Source: Planctomycetia bacterium (GTDB taxonomy: Bacteria > Planctomycetota > Planctomycetia > Gemmatales > Gemmataceae). From it: a stretch of DNA of 64,000 nt. The translations under genes were made by a program, and so were the position numbers. The stretch spans positions 1 to 64,000 of the forward strand of contig SYLG01000107.1 in the NCBI GenBank assembly GCA_005808665.1, written 5' to 3'. Numbering within the stretch: position 1 is the first letter of the stretch; every line of letters begins with the position of its first letter. Positions 47,573 through 56,549 of the stretch are shown here, piece after piece. The notes under the pieces are model-generated. The model worked only from the letters and a program-made list of their open reading frames with translations, had not been told where the DNA came from and searched no databases.

Positions 47573-48232
47573 TCATGAATTGGATTTGAGCATGTTTATC
47601 GCTTTTTGAATTCCATGAGGTGAACCGAATACCGCCGAGCCTGCCACCAAAACGGTAGCCCCGGCAGCCACCACCCTTGGGGCACTGACGGGATCAATTC
47701 CCCCATCCACCTCAAGCTCAATGTTCAATTGGAGCTTTTCGATTCGATTCCGGATTTCGGTAATCTTGGGCAAGGTTCGTTCCAAAAATTTTTGCCCCCC
47801 AAATCCGGGGTTAACCGTCATAACCAATACGAGATCAACCATATCCAAAATAGGATCAAGGATCGTTGCAGGTGTAGCCGGATTGATCGCCACTCCAACT
47901 TTCAGGCCAAGCGATCGAATGCGATCCAGGGTGCGGTGAAGATGGTTAGCTCCCTCGGTATGAACAATAAGGCTGGATGCCCCCGCTTTGGCAAAATCTT
48001 CCAAATACCGATCCGGTTTTTCAATCATCAGGTGGGTTTCCAAAGGCAGTCGGGTTACCTTGGAAAGGGCTTGAAGCACCAATGGCCCGAAACTGATGTT
48101 GGGAACGAATTGACCATCCATAATGTCCATGTGGAGGCGATCTGCTCCGGCTTGGGCCACGGCCTCGACTTGGTCACCAAGGCGGGTGAAATCCGCCGCC
48201 AGAATCGATGGGGCAATTTTCGGTTCCACCAT
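47573..48232 (-). CDS. rpe: Ribulose-phosphate 3-epimerase
   Basis: Rpe interconverts ribulose-5-phosphate and xylulose-5-phosphate. The 219-residue TIM barrel has IAPSILAADFTRLG, HMDIMDGQFVPNISFGP (metal His/Asp), ETHLMIEKPDRYL, MTVNPGFGGQKF and EVDGGID with the catalytic Asp. It starts two bases before the end of pgl and lies inside the tkt-rpiA-pgl-rpe-glk run. Confidence 0.94.
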   Translation of the reverse strand: MVEPKIAPSILAADFTRLGDQVEAVAQAGADRLHMDIMDGQFVPNISFGPLVLQALSKVTRLPLETHLMIEKPDRYLEDFAKAGASSLIVHTEGANHLHRTLDRIRSLGLKVGVAINPATPATILDPILDMVDLVLVMTVNPGFGGQKFLERTLPKITEIRNRIEKLQLNIELEVDGGIDPVSAPRVVAAGATVLVAGSAVFGSPHGIQKAINMLKSNS

Positions 48233-48234
48233 GT

Positions 48235-48981
48235 TTACTTTTCCTCCGGGATAAGGGACAGGGCGGCCTTATCACCATACCAAAAGAGGTCCCCACAAGG
48301 ATTGAGCCCTTGAGAGGGGAATTGGTTTCGGTTGGGAGTTCCCAGGAGCACTTCGTGCAAAGGTTTTGCTTTGTCCAGGCCACAAACCAACAAACAAACA
48401 CATCGTGCGGCATTAATAAGGGGAAATGTAAATGTCAGACGGGTTGTGGATAATTTCGGCACATGGTTTCGAACGACCCAACGATCGGTAATGGTCAAAG
48501 CGGAAGTCTCTGGAAAAAGGGATGCCGTGTGGGCATCGGAACCCATGCCCAGGTAGATTAGGTCAAAGGGCGGTGGGGGGGCACCACGGCTTACCCCAAA
48601 ATCATCCGCAATCGTTTGTTCATAATGATTGTCACCAGCTGCTTCCAGGGGTGTTGCGGGCATGGGATGAACATTGGATGGTAAAAGGCTCACCCGTTCA
48701 ATCAAAAGATCCTTTGCCGTTTTGAAATTGGAATCCGGGTGGTCAAGGGGAACCGACCGTTCATCACTCCAAAACAGATGTACTTTGTCCCATTTAATCG
48801 CATTGCGGAAAGGGGCTTCCGCCAAAATCGAAAACATTCGTTTTGGGGTAGAACCACCCGAAAGGGCAACGCGAAAAACCCCTTGTAACAAGGTCGCCTG
48901 CTCTGCCCGTTCCAGGAACAACTCGGCCCCTGCAAGGGCAACCGCCTCGGGGGTCTCAAATGGGAAAATTTTTAAAGCCAT
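48235..48981 (-). CDS. pgl: 6-phosphogluconolactonase
   Basis: Pgl hydrolyses 6-phosphogluconolactone. The 248-residue protein belongs to the DevB/NagB-like family: ALSGGSTPKRMFSILAE near residue 43, VHLFWSDERSVPLDHPDSN near residue 68 and DLIYLGMGSDAHTASLFP near residue 142. No glucose-6-phosphate dehydrogenase or 6-phosphogluconate dehydrogenase gene lies in the window, so the rest of the oxidative branch must be elsewhere. Confidence 0.93.
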   Translation of the reverse strand: MALKIFPFETPEAVALAGAELFLERAEQATLLQGVFRVALSGGSTPKRMFSILAEAPFRNAIKWDKVHLFWSDERSVPLDHPDSNFKTAKDLLIERVSLLPSNVHPMPATPLEAAGDNHYEQTIADDFGVSRGAPPPPFDLIYLGMGSDAHTASLFPETSALTITDRWVVRNHVPKLSTTRLTFTFPLINAARCVCLLVCGLDKAKPLHEVLLGTPNRNQFPSQGLNPCGDLFWYGDKAALSLIPEEK

Positions 48982-49016
48982 GGATGCTTCCGGTCTCCTT
49001 CAATCAAAAGAAGATT

Positions 49017-49712
49017 TCAATCCTGGGTGGGTGAAACCCGGTCAAGGGTTTGCAAATAGTGAAACCCCTGTTTTTCGTCGCCAACCAAAATCCGGTCGGC
49101 TATCCCTTCGAAGAAACCCGTGTCAACCACGCCTGGCAAAAGTCGTATCCTTCGGGCCAGGTCGGGAACACTTGCCACCCCTTTGGTAGCACAATCAAGA
49201 ATGGGGTTGCCATTGTCGGTAAGGTGAGGCCCCCCATCCCCTTGCCATATTTGACCATCCGTCCCCCATTCCTTGAGTTTTTTCTGAAGCAAGGGCAGGG
49301 CAAAGGCAACGATTTCCACCGGAAGTTTTCCCCGATCCCCCAGTTTATTTACCAACTTGTCCCTTCCGACAAGGATTACCACCCTATTGCTGGAACAAGC
49401 AATGATTTTTTCACGGACCAAAGCCCGGCCATATCCCTTGATGAGGTTCAGGTTCCCATCCACCTCATCGGCACCGTCAACCGTAAGGTCAATGGATTGG
49501 TCGCCTAGTTGTTCCAGCGAAAGAAGTGGGATACCCATTTCCGCGGCGAGCGCTGCCGTTTCGTTTGAGGTGGGAATGCCACTACAGGCAAGCCCTTGGG
49601 CGACTTTTTTCCCCAAGGCCCTGACAAATGCCAGGGTGGTTCGTCCAGAACCCAATCCAAGGATTGCTCCTGGCTGGATCTCTTCAAGAATCAGGTCAAA
49701 AATGGACGCCAC
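49017..49712 (-). CDS. rpiA: Ribose-5-phosphate isomerase A
   Basis: RpiA interconverts ribose-5-phosphate and ribulose-5-phosphate. The 231-residue protein has AILGLGSGRTTLAFVRAL near the start, CSGIPTSNETAALAAEMGIP, DLTVDGADEVDGNLNLIKG (residue ~80) and KLPVEIVAFA, all diagnostic of the A-type enzyme. It begins 15 bp after the tkt stop. Confidence 0.94.
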   Translation of the reverse strand: MASIFDLILEEIQPGAILGLGSGRTTLAFVRALGKKVAQGLACSGIPTSNETAALAAEMGIPLLSLEQLGDQSIDLTVDGADEVDGNLNLIKGYGRALVREKIIACSSNRVVILVGRDKLVNKLGDRGKLPVEIVAFALPLLQKKLKEWGTDGQIWQGDGGPHLTDNGNPILDCATKGVASVPDLARRIRLLPGVVDTGFFEGIADRILVGDEKQGFHYLQTLDRVSPTQD

Positions 49713-49727
49713 GGAAGGGCCATCCTC

Positions 49728-51860
49728 TCACCGGGAAATGGGGTTTTTTCCAGCCACTTGGGAAGTGGCAAGTTCCACCAGGTTTTCGAGTGTAAAACCA
49801 AATTTTTTGAGCAAACCCTTGAACGGACCAGAGGCTCCAAAGCTGCGCATTCCCAAAATGGAACCGTCCAGCCCGGTGTATCGTTCCCAGCCAAAGGGAG
49901 AGCCCATTTCGACCGCAACCCTTGCCCGGATGGCATTAGGCAGGACCGATTCGCGGTAGGCCGGGTTATTGCCACAATACGACTCGAACAACTCCCATGA
50001 GGGCATGCTTACTACCCGGGTTTGGATTCCCTTGGCATCCAAAACCTTTTTGGCCGAAACACAAAGCTCAACCTCGCTGCCGGTGCCAATAAGGATTACA
50101 TCAGGCTTGCCCCCTTGGGCATCGAGGAGGACATAGGCACCTTTATGCAAACCCGTTGCGGGGGCGCACTCGGTCCGGTCGAATGTGGTGAGTTCCTGGC
50201 GAGTCAGGATAATGCAGGAGGGAGAATGGTTGTGCAAAAGGGCCGCACGATAGGCTTCTGAAACTTCATTGGCATCCGCCGGTCGAAGTACCAGCATTCC
50301 GGGTATCGCCCGAAGGGATGCCAATTGTTCAATAGGTTGGTGGGTTGGCCCGTCTTCTCCCACACCGATGGAATCGTGGGTAAACACATACATTGCCGGG
50401 ATGTTCATGAGTGAACCCAGGCGAAGGGCTCCCCTCCCATAATCACTGAAAATCAGGAAACCTGATCCATAAGGCAGCAAATTACAAAGGGCGATGCCAT
50501 TGAGGATGGCACCCATGGCGTGTTCGCGGATGCCAAAATGGAGGTTGCGTCCGCCATAGGTTCCGGCTTCAAAATCTCCGGCACCTTCAAAGGTGAGGCG
50601 TGTTTTGGTAGAGGGAGCCAAGTCCGCCGAACCACCTAACATCCAGGGGATATTCTTTGCCAGGGCATTGATTACCTTGCCGCCTGCATCGCGACTGGCT
50701 ACGGCTGCCACCTTTTTCTTGCCGGGGTTTTTGGGATCGTCAAATTCACCCCAGGGAAAAGCGGTGAGGGCGGCATCCCATTTTTCGGGAAGTTTGTGGG
50801 AGTTCATCAACTCGAGTTCCTTGGCCAATTCCGGATAGGATTTGGCATAGGACGAAAATGTTGCTGCCCATTTGGCAGATTCAAGGGCGCCTTTGGCAGC
50901 CATTCCTAACCTGAATGCCTCGTACGCTTCGGGTGGAACCGAGAATTGCGATTTTGGGTCGACCCCATAATTCGCCTTGGCCCCCTCGATGGCTGTTGCC
51001 CCTAAGGGTTCACCGTGGGCGGAATGGTGATTTTCCTTTCCAGGGACGCCCCAGGCAATCCGGCTATTCAGGACCACCAATGTTGGTTTGCCCTTGGTTT
51101 GGGCTGCATCGGCAAAGCATTGGCTTATTGCCTCAAGACAATTGGCATCGTTAATATGAAGTACATGCCACCCGTAAGCCTCAAAACGGGCCCCGACATT
51201 TTCACTAAAGGCCAACGAGGTTTCGCCCTCGATGGTGATATGATTGTTGTCATATACCCAAACCAAATTGTCGAGTTTGAGGTGCCCTGCCAAGCTGGCC
51301 GCTTCGCTGGCAACACCTTCCATAAGGCAGCCATCGCTGACCTGGGCATAAACCCTGTAGGTGAAAAGGTCAAAGCCTGGTTTGTTGTAACGGGAAGCCA
51401 GCCACTTGCCGGCAATGGCCATGCCGACACTGTTCCCAGCCCCGTTTCCAAGGGGCCCGGTTGTCGTTTCCACCCCTGCAGTATGCCGGTATTCCGGATG
51501 GCCCGGAGTCCGACTATCGATTTGACGAAATTGTTTTATCTGGTCAAGGGGTAACGACACCTCGTCCAAAACCCTTCCGTCATGATCCATATTGCGGACA
51601 CAGGCAAGGTGGATCATGGAATAAAGAAGCATCGAGGCATGACCACAGGAAAGGACATAGCGGTCCCGATCCGGCCAAAGGGGTTGCAAGGGATCATAGC
51701 GGAGAAACCGATTCCAAATGGCGTAGGTGACCGGCGCCAGGGCCACGGGGGTTCCCGGATGGCCAGAATTGGCTTTTTGAACCGCATCCATGGAAAGGAC
51801 GCGAATGGCGGTGACCGCAGCATGATCCATGGCGGAAGTAATAGGCGATTGTGCGGACAT
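49728..51860 (-). CDS. tkt: Transketolase
   Basis: Tkt moves two-carbon units between sugar phosphates with thiamine diphosphate. About 710 residues, normal length. The thiamine-diphosphate motif begins at GDGCLMEG-like VSDGCLMEGVASEAASLAGH and ends at NN (residues ~150-185); HGEPLGATAIEGAK and the second-domain EDGPTHQPIEQLASLRAIPG with the cofactor Glu are also present. I chose ATG 51860 (MSAQSPITSAMDHA), preceded by AGGAAT; the longer frame to 51944 lacks family sequence. It heads the pentose phosphate operon. Confidence 0.94.
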   Translation of the reverse strand: MSAQSPITSAMDHAAVTAIRVLSMDAVQKANSGHPGTPVALAPVTYAIWNRFLRYDPLQPLWPDRDRYVLSCGHASMLLYSMIHLACVRNMDHDGRVLDEVSLPLDQIKQFRQIDSRTPGHPEYRHTAGVETTTGPLGNGAGNSVGMAIAGKWLASRYNKPGFDLFTYRVYAQVSDGCLMEGVASEAASLAGHLKLDNLVWVYDNNHITIEGETSLAFSENVGARFEAYGWHVLHINDANCLEAISQCFADAAQTKGKPTLVVLNSRIAWGVPGKENHHSAHGEPLGATAIEGAKANYGVDPKSQFSVPPEAYEAFRLGMAAKGALESAKWAATFSSYAKSYPELAKELELMNSHKLPEKWDAALTAFPWGEFDDPKNPGKKKVAAVASRDAGGKVINALAKNIPWMLGGSADLAPSTKTRLTFEGAGDFEAGTYGGRNLHFGIREHAMGAILNGIALCNLLPYGSGFLIFSDYGRGALRLGSLMNIPAMYVFTHDSIGVGEDGPTHQPIEQLASLRAIPGMLVLRPADANEVSEAYRAALLHNHSPSCIILTRQELTTFDRTECAPATGLHKGAYVLLDAQGGKPDVILIGTGSEVELCVSAKKVLDAKGIQTRVVSMPSWELFESYCGNNPAYRESVLPNAIRARVAVEMGSPFGWERYTGLDGSILGMRSFGASGPFKGLLKKFGFTLENLVELATSQVAGKNPISR

Positions 51861-52168
51861 CCTGGTATTCCTGATGGGTTTCGCCAAAGGCCAAGGCAAA
51901 CCTTTTGCAGCTATTCCGTTTTTGAAATGGTATCCATTCCGCATTTTTTTTCAACGAATCCCAAAGACCTCCGGACTTGGTTGATTCTGGCATAACCTGT
52001 TCCCGGGTTGGTGCAAGAAACCCGATATCAAGGGCCTTATTTTGAAGTGGCCTGAGGTGCCGCCCTGATTTATTCAGGGATTCAAACGGAGGGATCCAAC
52101 CTGAGGCTCCTGGAACTGGCTTGGAATTATCAGGGGGCCTTATACAGGGAAAGGTGCAAGCATGCCAT
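51861..52168. other. Intergenic region, likely promoter area of the tkt operon
   Basis: About 308 bases between the Nudix gene stop and the tkt start with no gene I can support; the frames here are short and overlap nothing conserved. It probably contains the promoter for tkt-rpiA-pgl-rpe-glk. I found no clear operator or riboswitch by eye. Confidence 0.4.
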
Positions 52169-52705
52169 TCAATCGGTTTTTTGCCCAGGGGCCTCAAAGG
52201 GCAACGATGGGCCCCCATGACTGCAATGCCAAGAAACCGGCCTTCCATTCTGATAAGGCAGGACCCCGTGAAAGGTTGGCGATTGGGGATCGAGCACCTT
52301 GGGCAGGAAGAAACGATCGCCTTCCCAGTGGGGCAGGGAAAGCACTTTTTCGACCGGGACCCATTCCAACGATCCTTCCTTGGAGGCTTTTATTAAGGTA
52401 CCATCGACTTCAAATATGCGAAAAATAAAACCAAACCAGTCTTCTCCCCCCGTGCCAAATCCTGGCCAGCTAATGGTTCCCGCCAAACTCATTTTCTTGC
52501 AAATCAGACCCGATTCTTCAAAAATCTCGCGACACATGCCGACAACAATATCCTCATTCCGTTCGACCTTGCCCCCTAATCCGTTGTATTTTCCCAAATG
52601 GGGATCACCCTGGCGGGAATTGCGGTGAATGAGTAATACCTCTTTTTGGGAGGGAGAAAAAACATAACCCAAGGTTCCAATTACCGGGCGAAAGGATTCA
52701 CTCAT
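52169..52705 (-). CDS. Nudix hydrolase, MutT-like
   Basis: A Nudix protein of about 178 residues. The Nudix box G-x5-E-x7-REU-x-EE-x-GU is complete: GGKVERNEDIVVGMCREIFE then ESGL, near residue 42-65. WFGFIFRIFEV and LEWVPVEKVLSLPHWEGDR follow. 8-oxo-(d)GTP or a similar nucleoside diphosphate derivative is a likely substrate, as in MutT/NUDT1 proteins. ATG 52705 overlaps the end of the small gene upstream by eight bases; a longer frame to 52744 is possible. Confidence 0.87.
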   Translation of the reverse strand: MSESFRPVIGTLGYVFSPSQKEVLLIHRNSRQGDPHLGKYNGLGGKVERNEDIVVGMCREIFEESGLICKKMSLAGTISWPGFGTGGEDWFGFIFRIFEVDGTLIKASKEGSLEWVPVEKVLSLPHWEGDRFFLPKVLDPQSPTFHGVLPYQNGRPVSWHCSHGGPSLPFEAPGQKTD

Positions 52706-52994
52706 GTTTGCCCCAAATTTCAGGCAGGTTTGGCGGAGCAACAATCCCGGCCTCGATTGGATCCTCTTTCCAGCGTTTTCCGGAGCTGTCGTAGTAATAA
52801 ATTTTGGTATCGCTCCATGACCAAACCGCTGTTGCCCTCATCCGCCTGGGGCCATGGACGGCAATCTCCAAGGCACATCTGGTCTCATTTTTTACCAGAA
52901 AACGAAAATCCACCGGGGATTGGGTGGGATCCAATTCCTCGTGGAAACAAACCGTTTCAATAATCCTTTTTATTAGGGCTCGCCATGGTTCCAT
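52698..52994 (-). CDS. Small protein of unknown function
   Basis: A 98-residue soluble protein with a beta-rich middle (VDFRFLVKNETRCALEIAVH, then ATAVWSWSDTKIYYYDSSG). I do not recognise the family. It is overlapped by the Nudix start by eight bases and lies 16 bp behind trmL, so it is part of the same run of genes. Its role is unknown. Confidence 0.6.
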   Translation of the reverse strand: MEPWRALIKRIIETVCFHEELDPTQSPVDFRFLVKNETRCALEIAVHGPRRMRATAVWSWSDTKIYYYDSSGKRWKEDPIEAGIVAPPNLPEIWGKHE

Positions 52995-53010
52995 GTTTTT
53001 GCCGGGAGGG

Positions 53011-53469
53011 TTATTCAGGGAAATTCAACTGCCTTAATGCCTCATAAAGGCCAATTCCAACCGAGGTGGAGAGGTTAATGCTTCTCACCTCAGGGCAAAC
53101 CATTGGAATCCTCATGGTGTATTCGGCATGTCGGGCCAAAAACTCCGGGGGTAACCCCCGGGATTCCGGCCCGTAAAGGAGGCAATCCCCATCCTGAAAT
53201 TGGACTTGGGAATAGACCTTTGAGCCACGAACCGAAAAAGGCTTTAATTTGCCATTTGGAAACATTTGTTCTAAGCAATCTAGACTTTGCAATGTTTTTA
53301 TAGTAACATAAGGCCAGTAATCGAGCCCTGCCCGTTTTACGGCTTTATCGTCCATCCGAAAGTTGGGCTGACCTACAATCCATAGTATCGTTCGTGATGC
53401 TGCGCACAATCGTGCCACATTGCCAGTATTGGGTGGAATCTCGGGTTCCCAGAGTGCAACATGAAGCAT
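53011..53469 (-). CDS. trmL: tRNA (cytidine/uridine-34-2'-O)-methyltransferase
   Basis: A SPOUT-fold (trefoil-knot) methyltransferase of 152 residues, the usual size of TrmL, which methylates the ribose of wobble position 34 in certain tRNAs. The family motifs are ALWEPEIPPNTGNVARLCAA at the start, LLYGPESRGLP near residue 97 and RSINLSTSVGIGLYEALRQ near residue 130. I chose ATG 53469; the frame extending to 53550 shows no family sequence. It is divergent from ftsK, 58 bp away. Confidence 0.9.
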   Translation of the reverse strand: MLHVALWEPEIPPNTGNVARLCAASRTILWIVGQPNFRMDDKAVKRAGLDYWPYVTIKTLQSLDCLEQMFPNGKLKPFSVRGSKVYSQVQFQDGDCLLYGPESRGLPPEFLARHAEYTMRIPMVCPEVRSINLSTSVGIGLYEALRQLNFPE

Positions 53470-53527
53470 GAAGGGATTCCAAAGGGTAAATTGGCTTGGG
53501 AGCCGGTTGTGCCGGGAGGCCTTGGGG

Positions 53528-55654
53528 ATGTTTTTTTTTATCGGAAACAAAGAAGTTCATAATCCCAAGCCAATCTTATCCTCGGCTTTTGGGGCTGGTT
53601 TGCTTTTTTGGGCCCTTGGTTTTGTATGGATGACCGCCCTACTTAGCCAGGAACCGACTCCATGGACTGCCTCCCAGTCCTTGCAATCGTCCAATTTGTT
53701 TGGCAAATGGGGAGAATTCCTGGCAATTGGCCTTTGGAACGGTCTTGGTTTGGGAGTTGTCCCGTTGTCGTTTTTTTGGTTTTTCGTCGGTTTTTGCTTG
53801 GTTCGACCGGAATGGCGGTTGTCCATGGCGATTCGTTTGATTGCTTTGGGTTCCCTGGTCCCAACATTCGGATTGCTGGGGCAATCCTGGGATAGCCCGG
53901 CGCCCCTCGGAGGGCTGGTGGGTTACTGGCTAAAGGATCACTTGTTTGGGAATCAAATCCAACTCATCCTGACGGCTTCACTCGTACACCTGTTGGTGGT
54001 TCTTTGTTTGTTGGGGCTCCCTTTGGGCATGATCCGCCGGGTATTCACTTGGCAAGCTCAACCAAGCCAGCCGGTTCCCTTTTCCCTTGCTGAGCCTAGT
54101 GCGGTTCCCAAAGGCCTACCTGTCATTGCCCAACCCCAAAAGCCCAAACCCAGATCATCCCCAAAAACCGCCATCAAGGTACCCGGTTTGCCTTCATGGG
54201 ACCTCCTTGAGGAATCGGTGCCTTTGGATATGTCCAAATTCGAGGGTAGGTTGAGGGAACGGGCTGACTTGTTGGAAAAGACCCTTTTGGATTTTGGCTT
54301 GAAGGTCAAGGTTGTAGCCATAAACACCGGGCCGGTCATTACCCAGTTTGAAATCAGTTTGGAGACGGGATTAAGGCTAAATAAAGTCACCCGGCTAGCG
54401 GATGATATTTCGCTCAATTTGCGTGTTCCTAGTGTCCGCATTGTCGCCCCGATTCCAGGCAAAAACACTGTAGGGGTTGAGGTCCCCAATGAATTCCGGG
54501 CCATTGTCCGGATGAAGGAGGTCCTTCAAGCCATGGGGGATCAACTAGCCAAGTTTAAAATTCCCCTTTGCCTGGGAAAGGACAACGAAGGCCGTCCCCT
54601 TGTGGCAGATCTCGCCGATATGCCTCACCTCCTCATTGCGGGTAGTACCGGTACGGGGAAATCGGTTTGTATGAATTCCATCATTCTAAGTATGCTTCTC
54701 ACCCGAACTCCTGACGAAGTCAAGATGATCATGATTGACCCCAAAGTGGTTGAATTGGGTGATTATGCCAAAATCCCCCACCTCATGCACCCTGTGGTTC
54801 ACGACATGCGGAAAGCCGAGGCTATTTTGTCGTGGGCGGTTGACAAGATGGAAAAACGCTATGAGTTGCTCTACAAGGCCAGGGTCAGAAACATTGGTGG
54901 GTACAACGAGCTGGGTCATGCCGAAATATTAAAACGGGTTGGGGATATGTCCGAGTCTGCCAAGCTGGATATTCCCGCCAAAATGCCCTATATAGTCATC
55001 TTTATCGATGAGATGGCAGATCTCATGATGATGATGAAAAAAGAGGTGGAGTCGCACATCATCCGGCTTGCCCAAAAATCGCGAGCGGCTGGCATTCATT
55101 TGGTGGTTGCCACTCAAAAACCAACCGTGGATGTCATTACAGGCTTGATTAAATCCAACCTCCCTTCCCGCATTTGCTTTAAGGTGGTTAACAAATCGGA
55201 CAGTCGGGTGGTTTTGGATGAAATGGGTGCAGATCGCCTCCTGGGCAAGGGGGATATGCTCTATTTGCCCCCGGGAACCAGCCAACTGCTGAGGGCACAG
55301 GGGACCTTTGCCAGTGACTTGGAAATCCAATCCGTTGTCGGGGCCTTGGAGGGGGATCAATCGTTTGTCAAGGAGTTGGTGGACCTTGAAGTCGCACCCA
55401 AAGAGAAATCCGAAAGCTCCGGGAAAGCCCGAGCCAAGGATGATCTTTACCATGGGGCAGTTTTGGTGGTTATCCGTGAGGGTAGGGGCAGTGTTTCTCT
55501 CCTTCAAAGATCTCTTGGGATAGGTTATGGCCGGGCGGCGCGCATGATTGACTGGATGGCCGAAGACGGTGTTGTTGGGGCTTACAATGGCAGCAATGCC
55601 AGGGAAGTCGTTATTTCCCAAGAGGCTTGGGAGGCCAGGAAAGACGCCCATTGA
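53528..55654 (+). CDS. ftsK: DNA translocase FtsK
   Basis: FtsK/SpoIIIE moves DNA at the division septum. About 708 residues: four membrane segments in residues ~15-170 (for example GLLFWALGFVWMTALL and LTASLVHLLVVLCLLGLPL), a short linker rich in Pro (~175-220), the alpha/beta motor domain with Walker A AGSTGTGKSV (residues ~371-380), Walker B IVIFIDEMADLMM near residue 490, and the C-terminal gamma winged helix (LLQRSLGIGYGRAARMIDWM near 650) that reads KOPS sites. The linker is much shorter than in E. coli FtsK. ATG 53528 follows GGGAGG. Confidence 0.93.
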   Translation: MFFFIGNKEVHNPKPILSSAFGAGLLFWALGFVWMTALLSQEPTPWTASQSLQSSNLFGKWGEFLAIGLWNGLGLGVVPLSFFWFFVGFCLVRPEWRLSMAIRLIALGSLVPTFGLLGQSWDSPAPLGGLVGYWLKDHLFGNQIQLILTASLVHLLVVLCLLGLPLGMIRRVFTWQAQPSQPVPFSLAEPSAVPKGLPVIAQPQKPKPRSSPKTAIKVPGLPSWDLLEESVPLDMSKFEGRLRERADLLEKTLLDFGLKVKVVAINTGPVITQFEISLETGLRLNKVTRLADDISLNLRVPSVRIVAPIPGKNTVGVEVPNEFRAIVRMKEVLQAMGDQLAKFKIPLCLGKDNEGRPLVADLADMPHLLIAGSTGTGKSVCMNSIILSMLLTRTPDEVKMIMIDPKVVELGDYAKIPHLMHPVVHDMRKAEAILSWAVDKMEKRYELLYKARVRNIGGYNELGHAEILKRVGDMSESAKLDIPAKMPYIVIFIDEMADLMMMMKKEVESHIIRLAQKSRAAGIHLVVATQKPTVDVITGLIKSNLPSRICFKVVNKSDSRVVLDEMGADRLLGKGDMLYLPPGTSQLLRAQGTFASDLEIQSVVGALEGDQSFVKELVDLEVAPKEKSESSGKARAKDDLYHGAVLVVIREGRGSVSLLQRSLGIGYGRAARMIDWMAEDGVVGAYNGSNAREVVISQEAWEARKDAH

Positions 55655-56005
55655 GTGGGTCCTGCCAAATGGCCCTTGGCAATAAAGGATAATCGTTTTG
55701 AAAGTAAAGCAAAACCCAAAGGTGCTCGCTTCGGCGAGGAAAACCAGGTTTTTCCGGGAAATAGGCCAATTCAACTTGCAAAACATGGCATTGATCGTGC
55801 AATAGGCGACGGAGGAAATCGTGCGGGTACGAGTCCTACGGCAATTTTGGATGCTCTCAAAAACCCGTCGAATATTTCGGGCGAGGTTGACAAATTAGAT
55901 CGTCCGTTTGAAACTTTCACGGGACGCAATGCTCGGGTTGTAATAAATCCACAAACAGGTCAAATTATTTCCGTAAATCCCCTTAATAAGGGAGGCGTTC
56001 GTTAA
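55655..56005 (+). pseudogene. Orphan polymorphic-toxin tip, BECR-like
   Basis: Directly after ftsK, in frame with it but separated by its stop, a frame carries a toxin-tip-like domain in its second half (from ~55735): HGIDRAIGDGG, then TSPTAILDALKNP, FETFTGRNARVVINPQTGQI and ISVNP. The pattern of His/Arg in a first helix, an AL-x-x-P turn and a final N-A-x-VV-x-NP-x-TG strand resembles BECR-fold RNase toxins at the C-termini of Rhs and CdiA proteins. There is no shell or delivery domain and no convincing own start, so this is a displaced or orphan tip. The first ~27 residues after GTG 55655 look non-conserved. Confidence 0.55.
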
Positions 56006-56008
56006 CCG

Positions 56009-56269
56009 ATGGAAGAGATACAAATCAAATTCAAATTTACAGCGGAGGATTTGGCAGACATTAAGCATTTTTGTGTTGAACATTTCCCTGGTTTTAATCT
56101 CTTGGGGAGCAATTGTGCTGAAGCGATCAGTTTAACTCGCAATGAAGCAGAACTTTTGCGAAGCCATTTAACAACCATATTGGCCCGAATTGGTTTTGAT
56201 GAGAATTACGAACTTAATCTTGATGGAAATCGAATCGAGCTATTAATAGACATGCTTTTTGTTCAATAA
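56009..56269 (+). CDS. Immunity-like protein paired with the orphan toxin tip
   Basis: An 86-residue acidic protein starting three bases behind the toxin tip. It is mostly helical (KFTAEDLADIKHFCVEH, then NEAELLRSHLTTILARIGFD) with an ending (ENYELNLDGNRIELLIDMLF) that matches a widespread group of small proteins following toxin tips. The inferred role is neutralising the BECR-like toxin. It appears intact. 56270-56382 shows no other gene. Confidence 0.6.
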   Translation: MEEIQIKFKFTAEDLADIKHFCVEHFPGFNLLGSNCAEAISLTRNEAELLRSHLTTILARIGFDENYELNLDGNRIELLIDMLFVQ

Positions 56270-56382
56270 TTTATATCAACCTAGAGTGGCCCACATTTCA
56301 AAGACACCAAGTTTAGGGAATCCGGATTGGATAAGTGTTTCGGCATTCCAGAACCAAACCCTTCTGGTTTGGAGTTTCCGTG

Positions 56383-56484
56383 TTGAATCCGACATACTCC
56401 AATTTCCCGGAAAAAACTACAATCAGGGTCCCAAAATACCCCGAAAAATCGTCGAAAATCACTTCAACGGCGTAACTTGGTAAA
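56383..56484. repeat. Copy B of the ~100 bp dispersed repeat
   Basis: Aligns with 662-763 in the same orientation; the blocks GACATACTCC, AAAAAACT, CAAAATA and AAAAATCGT are shared, with a few one-base gaps. Read on the minus strand (56504-56313) it can encode a 63-residue peptide with AVEVIFDDFSGYFGTLIVVF, so the repeat may be the trace of a small gene linked to toxin-immunity cassettes. 56485-56549 shows nothing further. Confidence 0.6.
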
Positions 56485-56549
56485 ATCAAATTCCCATTCA
56501 GCACTTGGAAATCTGCACGAACACTTCATCGTCCCGGGAGGGCTGCCCA

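Noticed and set aside
55663-55681. Possible terminator TGCCAA...TTGGCA behind ftsK
   Set aside because: The stem is only six bases and is not followed by a T run.
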